Shown: positions 43,760-48,169 of the stretch, in pieces
Layout: each line of letters starts with the position of its first letter
Numbering within the stretch: the stretch's first letter is position 1
Source of the DNA: Planctomyces sp. SH-PL62
GTDB taxonomy: Bacteria; Planctomycetota; Planctomycetia; Planctomycetales; Planctomycetaceae
Reading direction: 5' to 3'
Assembly: GCA_945893045.1 (NCBI GenBank)
Contig: CAMDEA010000047.1
Span: forward strand, 1-48,169
DNA: 48,169 bases
Translations under genes and position numbers: made by a program
The notes under the pieces: generated by a model
What the model was told of the DNA's origin: nothing
What the model saw: the letters and a program-made list of their open reading frames with translations, nothing else
The model's database searches: none

Positions 43760-45169
43760 TCAAATAGTCGCCCCGAACAACTCACGAATCGGCCGACCAT
43801 CCGAGATGCGATGGGGTCGTCCGATCGCGTCGTGAATCTCGGTCATGGGATCGATACCGAAGCGCCAGAAGATCGTGGCGGTGAGATCAGCCGGGCTGAC
43901 CGGATTCGTTTCGGGATACGCGCCTAGCCGATCGCTCGATCCGTAAACGCATCCGCCTTTCACTCCACCACCGGCCAGCAGCACCGAATAGCAATCCGGC
44001 CAATGATCGCGACCAGCGTTCGCGTTGATGCGCGGAGTGCGGCCGAACTCGCCCATTGCGACAACGAGCGTCGAATCGAGCAGCCCGCGTTGGTCCAAGT
44101 CCTCGATTAGCGCCGACAGGCTTTGGTCGGTTTGCGGCAAGAGATAATTCTTGTGGTGGAAGAAATTGTTGGCGTGCGCGTCCCAGTTCTGACCTTGCTG
44201 GCGGAAGTCGAAGACATTGACGAACGGCACCCCCGCCTCGACCAACCGCCGCGCGATGAGCAAGTTCTGTCCGCGCATCGGCCGACCCTCGGCCATCGCC
44301 GATTGGCTGGTGTCTCCGTTGATCGCCTCGGCCGGTTTGAATCCATAACGATCGCGAGTCGCCTGTGTCTCGGCCGACAGATCGAGCGCTCGCCGCAGCG
44401 TCTCGGAACCGAGCAACGAATACGCCTTGTCGTAGAACAACCGCCAGCGCCGCTCGGCCGAAGTGTTCGCGGCCAGTTCGCTTTCGAGAACGCTGAGCAA
44501 TCGCCGTCGATCATCCACGCTGGCGAAGGTCCGTCCATCGGGTGGCGTCAGCGAGCCAGCTCGATAGGCCCGCTTCTCGACATCCACCGATATCTGTAAC
44601 GGATCAAACGCCGAACCGAGGAAGCCGCCACCCTGACACGGCACATCGACGACGTTGTGAAACATGAACGGCAACTGCGCATGCGGCACGTCCAGCCCCC
44701 GCGCATGCCAGAGGTAGCTGCAAGTTGATCCAACGCACGGATAGAACTGCGGGATCGGAGCGAACTCTTCGCGGTCCCCTTGTGGCGATTGCCGTCCGGT
44801 CAGCATCTCGGTCGAAGCCGAATCGTGCAGCCGATTCTGATGATTCACACTCCGCACGACGGCCACCTTGTGCATCACCTTCGCCATGCGTGGCAGATGC
44901 TCGGAGACCATCACACCCGGTGCCGATGACGCGATTGGCTGGAACTCTCCACGCACATCCGCCGGAGCATTCGGCTTCAAATCATACGTGTCGAGGTGAC
45001 TAGGACCACCGTAATAAAAAACGACCACGCACGCTCGAATCTTCGCTGCCGCCGCGTTCGTCTCGGCCACAGCCTGAGCACGCCACAAGCCTGACAACGA
45101 CAACCCGAATCCGCCGCCAGCGGAGGCTCGCAGCAACTGGCGTCGCGTGTGCGTAAGCGTTTCGATCAT
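43760..45169 (-). CDS. DUF1501 family protein, complete
   Basis: 469 residues from the ATG at 45169. The Tat-type leader TRRQLLRASAGGGFG (about 8-22) is followed by FYYGGPSHLDTYDLKP and later GRDHWPDCYSVLLAGGG, near the C-terminus, both hallmarks of DUF1501. The gene is complete, unlike the truncated copy at 1-852. No DUF1549/DUF1553 partner lies next to it. Exported, with an unknown role; relatives resemble sulfatase/alkaline-phosphatase-fold proteins. Confidence 0.92.
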   Translation of the reverse strand: MIETLTHTRRQLLRASAGGGFGLSLSGLWRAQAVAETNAAAAKIRACVVVFYYGGPSHLDTYDLKPNAPADVRGEFQPIASSAPGVMVSEHLPRMAKVMHKVAVVRSVNHQNRLHDSASTEMLTGRQSPQGDREEFAPIPQFYPCVGSTCSYLWHARGLDVPHAQLPFMFHNVVDVPCQGGGFLGSAFDPLQISVDVEKRAYRAGSLTPPDGRTFASVDDRRRLLSVLESELAANTSAERRWRLFYDKAYSLLGSETLRRALDLSAETQATRDRYGFKPAEAINGDTSQSAMAEGRPMRGQNLLIARRLVEAGVPFVNVFDFRQQGQNWDAHANNFFHHKNYLLPQTDQSLSALIEDLDQRGLLDSTLVVAMGEFGRTPRINANAGRDHWPDCYSVLLAGGGVKGGCVYGSSDRLGAYPETNPVSPADLTATIFWRFGIDPMTEIHDAIGRPHRISDGRPIRELFGATI

Positions 45170-45322
45170 CTTGCCGCCTTGGTTGGAGTGGCTGATAGCT
45201 TTTCGTAGTCACCGCCAACGTGCAAGACCGAAGGTGTCGCAAACGAAGATGTGACGAAACGAAGGATGACCATTTCCGATTCCATCCTTTGAGACGAGAC
45301 TCCTTTCCAAGAGACTGTTCCT

Positions 45323-45390
45323 CATTCGCGCTCCACTCAATTCGCGCGGCCGTCCGTTCGTCGCCGCGCGAATTGAGTGGAGCGCGAATG
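45323..45390. repeat. Perfect 28-bp-arm palindrome, CATTCGCGCTCC type
   Basis: Arms 45323-45350 and 45363-45390 are perfectly complementary over 28 bases with a 12-base loop. It lies in the 280-base gap between the divergent DUF1501 and NUDIX genes; the rest of that gap shows nothing recognisable. Confidence 0.93.
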
Positions 45391-45449
45391 AACCGCAGGA
45401 ATGTGACGACGATCAATTCGGGGTACAGCAGGATCAAGGGGCACGTGAG

Positions 45450-46040
45450 ATGAATCCGCAACCGCCGACAAAATGGCACGGGCCGTGGCAAGTGCTGGGG
45501 ACTCAGGAGATTTATCGCGACCCGTGGGTGCGGCTGACGAAGGACGACGTGATTCGGCCGGATGGAAAGCCGGGGTCGCACACGATCACGCGGTTCAAGG
45601 ACGGCGTGTCAGTCTTGCCGCTCGATGCGGAGGGATTCGTCTTTCTGACGGAGGAGTTTCATTACGCTCAGGGGCGACGCGCGATCGAGGTCATCAGCGG
45701 CGGCGTGGAATCCGGCGAAGACTGGCAGACCGCGGCCGCTCGCGAGTTGCGGGAGGAAGTTGGTCTCGTCGCCTCGCGTTGGACGCCGCTGGGGTTCGTC
45801 GATCCGCTCACGTCGCAGGCGCTCGCGCCGATCACGTTGTTTCTGGCGGAAGGTCTGACGTTCGTCGAGGCGACTCCCGATGGCACCGAAACGATCCGCC
45901 GCCTGCGCGTGCCATTCGCCGAGGCCGTCGAGATGGTGATGCGCGGCGAGATCACGCATTCGGGAAGTTGCGTGGTCCTTCTGAAAGCCGCTCGATTGCG
46001 AAGCGAATTGCTGCGCTATACCTCGCACGGCCTTCAATGA
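45450..46040 (+). CDS. NUDIX hydrolase (ADP-ribose pyrophosphatase-like)
   Basis: 196 residues from the ATG at 45450. The Nudix box is complete: G84-x5-E90-x7-R98-E99-L-x-E102-E103-x-G105. The order of strands before it (KDGVSVLPLDAEGFVFLTEEF) is like ADP-ribose pyrophosphatases and other nucleoside-diphosphate-sugar hydrolases. Substrate cannot be told by eye. A short gap of a few bases separates the stop from the REP region that follows. Confidence 0.9.
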   Translation: MNPQPPTKWHGPWQVLGTQEIYRDPWVRLTKDDVIRPDGKPGSHTITRFKDGVSVLPLDAEGFVFLTEEFHYAQGRRAIEVISGGVESGEDWQTAAARELREEVGLVASRWTPLGFVDPLTSQALAPITLFLAEGLTFVEATPDGTETIRRLRVPFAEAVEMVMRGEITHSGSCVVLLKAARLRSELLRYTSHGLQ

Positions 46041-46050
46041 AACGGTTGCC

Positions 46051-46106
46051 GTTTAACCCCAACGCCATCGGCGTGGGCGCGCACGCCGATGGCGTAGCGG
46101 TTAAAC
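46051..46106. repeat. Palindromic element, GTTTAACC/GGTTAAAC ends
   Basis: Left segment 46051-46075 and right segment 46082-46106 form a stem with a few mismatches and a short loop; the ends GTTTAACC and GGTTAAAC pair exactly. It starts 10 bases after the NUDIX stop. Confidence 0.85.
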
Positions 46107-46345
46107 ATCTCACTCAAACGGAGTGGTTTTTGAGTCCCGCTAGGGACGTCTCGACAATAGCCCAGCACGTCAGTGCTGGGAAAAGGTGGGACGAGTGTGT
46201 GAAGTCCCGTCAGGGACGACAGAAATTGGCCGAGCATTTCTGTCGTCCCTGCCGGGACTCAAGTCGTGCAGCCGCATCGCATCCCCAGCACCGAAGTGCT
46301 GGGCTATTTTCAACGGTCCCTGACGGGACAAAAACAAAACCGTTC
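46107..46345. repeat. Nested REP cluster of three hairpin types
   Basis: A central hairpin (46203-46259; AGTCCCGTCAGGGACGAC with its complement) is enclosed by CCCAGCAC..GTGCTGGG hairpins (about 46160-46180 and 46284-46303). These are enclosed in turn by an outer GTCCC/GGGAC and AAACGG/CCGTT layer. The whole is an inverted repeat made of smaller inverted repeats. It lies in the 638-base gap between the NUDIX gene and the first cassette gene. Confidence 0.88.
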
Positions 46346-46356
46346 AGTTTGAGTCA

Positions 46357-46545
46357 TCACGCCGCGTCCGCGAGATGGAACTCAATATCGACTCCCTTCC
46401 CGATCGTCCGGGTGGCCCAACCAACGACCGTGCTCCAATCCTCTGATGGCGTCGTGCCGCCTAGTTATGGAATAGGCTGCACGCCATCGAAATGGAAATA
46501 GGCTGCGTGCGGCCGATCACCGAAATGCGATCGAGCCGTCAATGT
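46357..46545 (-). pseudogene. Possible gene remnant with an in-frame stop
   Basis: On the minus strand a frame reads ...RPHAAYFHFDGVQPIP-stop-LGGTTPSEDWSTVVGW..DIEFHLADAA-stop. The second part looks protein-like but is split by one TAA. It may be the remains of a displaced gene next to the cassette region. No family was recognised; it could also be chance. Confidence 0.25.
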
Positions 46546-46584
46546 TGGCCTTCTTGATTTTCCCACGGAAAACAGGCACTCTAT

Positions 46585-46656
46585 GCCTCGTTTCCAAGTG
46601 ACCGTGCCTGCGACCAGATCGTGAGAGGCCGCGTGTGGCTCACTTAACGGTTCGGC
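46585..46656 (+). other. Possible degenerate attC-like site before the first cassette
   Basis: The right end holds GTTCGGC (46650-46656), a near match to the simple-site consensus, placed 22 bases before the next gene as in the other cassettes. AAGTGA/TCACTT arms lie at matching distances from both ends. The left simple site (GCCTCGT) pairs poorly. Weak candidate. Confidence 0.25.
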
Positions 46657-46678
46657 GTCGAAGAGCGTGGAGGCAACT

Positions 46679-47068
46679 ATGTCGGCAGCAGCAGCCGCCG
46701 CGGCCGCGCGGCGGAGGCGGGAGCAGGAGGAGGAAGAAATGACCCTCATGAACACCGACCCCTCCGGGGCAATCGAATACAAGATCCTCCGCAGCGCCAC
46801 CGGGGCATTCAAGGACCCCGCCTGGTTCCGCGCCGCGCTGGACGAGGAAGCCCGCGCCGGTTGGGAACTGATGGAGAAGCTGGACAACTCGAGGGCGCGG
46901 CTCCGTCGATCAACCGAGTGCCGTCAGCGTGACGCCGACCTGGGCCAAGATCCCTATCGCACCCAGGTCGGGATGAGCGAAGCCGCCCTGACCGTGTATA
47001 TCGTGGTCTCAATCCTCGTCGGCGTGGCGCTGCTCCTCGGTGCGGTGGCGGTTATGGTGCGGCGCTAG
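46679..47068 (+). CDS. Cassette-like small membrane-tailed protein
   Basis: 129 residues from the ATG at 46679, with GGAGG at 46668-46673. The N-terminus is Ala- then Arg/Glu-rich (MSAAAAAAAARRRREQEEEE). The middle, EYKILRSATGAFKDPAWF followed by EEARAGWELMEKL, is like the DUF4177-type small domain. A C-terminal hydrophobic helix (about 107-127) ends in VMVRR, so the protein is probably tail-anchored in the membrane. The stop lies 13 bases before an attC-like site (47082-47179), a typical gene-cassette layout. Function unknown. Confidence 0.7.
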   Translation: MSAAAAAAAARRRREQEEEEMTLMNTDPSGAIEYKILRSATGAFKDPAWFRAALDEEARAGWELMEKLDNSRARLRRSTECRQRDADLGQDPYRTQVGMSEAALTVYIVVSILVGVALLLGAVAVMVRR

Positions 47069-47081
47069 CGGAAGTCAAGAC

Positions 47082-47179
47082 GCCGAACCAGACGTTGCAG
47101 CAGACGGCCGCCCTCTTGCGTTGGTTGCGCGGCATTCCGCCTTTCGAGGGGCGGCCGCTGCTGAACTTAGGCGTTGGGC
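47082..47179 (+). other. Integron attC-like recombination site
   Basis: Simple sites GCCGAAC (47082-47088) and GTTGGGC (47173-47179; matches GTTRRRY) pair with one mismatch. Inner arms CAGCAG-A-CGGCCGC (47098-47111) and GCGGCCGCTGCTG (47151-47163) pair exactly except for one unpaired A. That single extra base and the spaced outer/inner arms are the hallmark of attC. Length 98 bases. Lies between two short cassette-like genes. Confidence 0.82.
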
Positions 47180-47188
47180 AGCACTACA

Positions 47189-47647
47189 ATGAACGAGCAA
47201 TTTCGGAATCTGGCTGACACGTTGCACGCTAAATACGAGGCGCTCCTTGCGATGCGACCTGTCGTTGCCCGTGAGATTCCAAGTGACACACCCGTTGGTG
47301 GAGTGTATCTGTTCTCGGAGGGTGCGACCCACCTTTACGCAGGCCGTACCAAGAGACGGATCGCTGTGCGGATTCGCAACCACTTCAGCACAGCGCCCGA
47401 CTGTCCGTTCGCCTGGTTGATCGCCCGCGAGGTAACGGGCAGGAAGGCCACTTACACACAAACCGGGTCGCGCAAGGCGCTGCTGGCCGACGCTGTATTC
47501 AATGCCGAGTATGAACGGGCGAAGAGCCGGATTCGGGAGATGATCGTAAGGTACGTCCACGAACCAGACCCGACCCGCCAGGCGCTGTTGGAGATCTATG
47601 TGGCCGTGGCGACCGAGGCGCGGTTCAACGACTTCGATACCCATTGA
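47189..47647 (+). CDS. GIY-YIG-like small protein, cassette-encoded
   Basis: 152 residues from the ATG at 47189, 10 bases after the simple site of the upstream attC. The motif G38-V-Y-L-F, followed by L49-Y-A-G-R53-T, then RIRNHF, is the GIY-YIG endonuclease pattern (GVYxF..LYAGRT..R..NH). The C-terminal half is helical and charged. The usual catalytic Glu further on is uncertain (candidates near the C-terminus), so activity is not assured. It is flanked on both sides by attC-like sites, so it is probably a mobile gene cassette. Confidence 0.72.
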   Translation: MNEQFRNLADTLHAKYEALLAMRPVVAREIPSDTPVGGVYLFSEGATHLYAGRTKRRIAVRIRNHFSTAPDCPFAWLIAREVTGRKATYTQTGSRKALLADAVFNAEYERAKSRIREMIVRYVHEPDPTRQALLEIYVAVATEARFNDFDTH

Positions 47648-47677
47648 CCGAAAAAAGAGGCATCGCGGATAACCTGA

Positions 47678-47775
47678 GTCGAACCAATCGTTGCAGCAGC
47701 CGGGCCGGACGTTCTTGGTTCATCGGGAAGTGAAGTCTCTACCGGCCGGCCCGCTGCTGAGATTTTCCGTTCGAC
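47678..47775 (+). other. Second integron attC-like recombination site
   Basis: Simple sites GTCGAAC (47678-47684) and GTTCGAC (47769-47775) are perfect complements. Inner arms CAGCAG-C-CGGGCCGG (47694-47708) and CCGGCCCGCTGCTG (47746-47759) pair except for one unpaired C, at the same place as in the first site. Length 98 bases, as in the first site. It directly abuts the stop of the EamA gene on the other strand. Confidence 0.82.
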
Positions 47776-47776
47776 C

Positions 47777-48169
47777 TCAACTGTCTTGTATTGGCAGCGC
47801 CGGCTCAGAGTCGTGGCGGCGAAGCAACAGAACGGCGGTCGGCGCGAGCACCAACAACATGCCCAGCAGTGAGGCTTTGTTGTAGTCGCGGTTCTCCAAG
47901 ATCAGTTCGAAGATCAGCGCGAAGCCGACCTGCGAGAGGCCGACGACGGCGACTCGCGAGGGAACGCCGAGCGTGAAGGCTTTGGTCAGGCAGAACTGAC
48001 CGACGGTCGCCGACGCGCCGACGCCGAAGAGTTCGACCCAGCTTAGCCAGGTGCGCGGTTGCGGCTCGACCGGCATGGGGCTTTCGATCAAACCCATCGC
48101 CAGGCTCGCGAAGATCAACGACACGGCGCTGAAGTGCCACACGATCGCGCGCGTATCGACTCCTTGAAC
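47777..48169 (-). CDS. EamA/DMT-family transporter, C-terminal part (cut by window edge)
   Basis: 131 residues are visible, with the N-terminus beyond the window. The C-terminal half of an EamA (DMT) permease is recognised from its helices: VWHFSAVSLIFASLAMG, LSWVELFGVGASATVGQFCL, VAVVGLSQVGFALIFELI and SLLGMLLVLAPTAVLLLRR. The stop is at 47777, immediately beside the second attC-like site. DMT transporters move small metabolites such as amino acids or sugars. Confidence 0.85.
   Translation of the reverse strand, partial: VQGVDTRAIVWHFSAVSLIFASLAMGLIESPMPVEPQPRTWLSWVELFGVGASATVGQFCLTKAFTLGVPSRVAVVGLSQVGFALIFELILENRDYNKASLLGMLLVLAPTAVLLLRRHDSEPALPIQDS

Overview
The window looks like a chromosomal segment of a planctomycete (Planctomycetota). 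The evidence is two DUF1501 proteins with Tat-type leaders, a DUF1549/DUF1553 protein with CxxxxCH and CxxCH motifs, a type I sulfatase, a CRTAC1-type FG-GAP/ASPIC protein and a very long membrane pyrophosphatase, all in high-GC DNA with many exported proteins. No rRNA, tRNA, CRISPR array or prophage was seen. Both ends are cut: the left edge lies inside a DUF1501 gene and the right edge inside an EamA-family transporter gene.

Layout. 1-8.4 kb: divergent DUF1501 and DUF1549/1553 genes, a small membrane protein, a DUF5678-like gene fused by overlap to a RelB/ParE-type toxin-antitoxin pair, a pre-peptidase-domain exported protein and a class C beta-lactamase-like hydrolase. 8.6-14.9 kb, mostly minus strand: an SMP-30/gluconolactonase-like protein, an M20 peptidase, a LolD/LolE-like ABC exporter pair and a lipase-like hydrolase. 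15.1-20.2 kb: an aldose 1-epimerase and two HEAT-repeat proteins. 20.4-32.7 kb: a tandem metallo-beta-lactamase-fold protein, an esterase, leuC, an OsmC protein, a sulfatase, an unrecognised 658-residue protein and hppA. 32.9-45.2 kb, all minus strand: hflX, a SUKH-like gene, a CRTAC1 protein, a nucleotidyltransferase-fold protein, the arginine genes argF-argD-argB, an enoyl-CoA hydratase, an AtuA/DUF1446 protein and a second DUF1501 gene. 45.4-48.2 kb: a NUDIX hydrolase, a REP cluster, two integron-type gene cassettes and the partial transporter.

Two signals stand out. First, nearly every intergenic gap, including gaps inside the arginine and ABC-exporter operons, holds a palindrome of about 50-150 bp with long, nearly perfect arms. 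Several carry the stop codon of the neighbouring gene. Two are inserted inside open reading frames without breaking them. These two (28767-28846 and 42146-42225) have exactly the same geometry, with 27-nt arms, a 26-nt loop and 80 bp in total, yet unrelated sequences. This resembles the in-frame palindromic elements of Rickettsia. Second, at the right end two structures of 98 bp each (47082-47179 and 47678-47775) have the paired simple sites, inner arms and single unpaired base of integron attC sites. They bracket small cassette-like genes, one for a GIY-YIG-like protein, with no integrase in the window.

Functionally, the arginine genes give the acetylglutamate kinase, acetylornithine aminotransferase and ornithine carbamoyltransferase steps. 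leuC gives one subunit of isopropylmalate isomerase. The sulfatase, epimerase, hydrolases and DUF1501/1549 proteins fit a heterotrophic lifestyle on complex organic matter. All functional calls come from reading motifs by eye; no database search was run.
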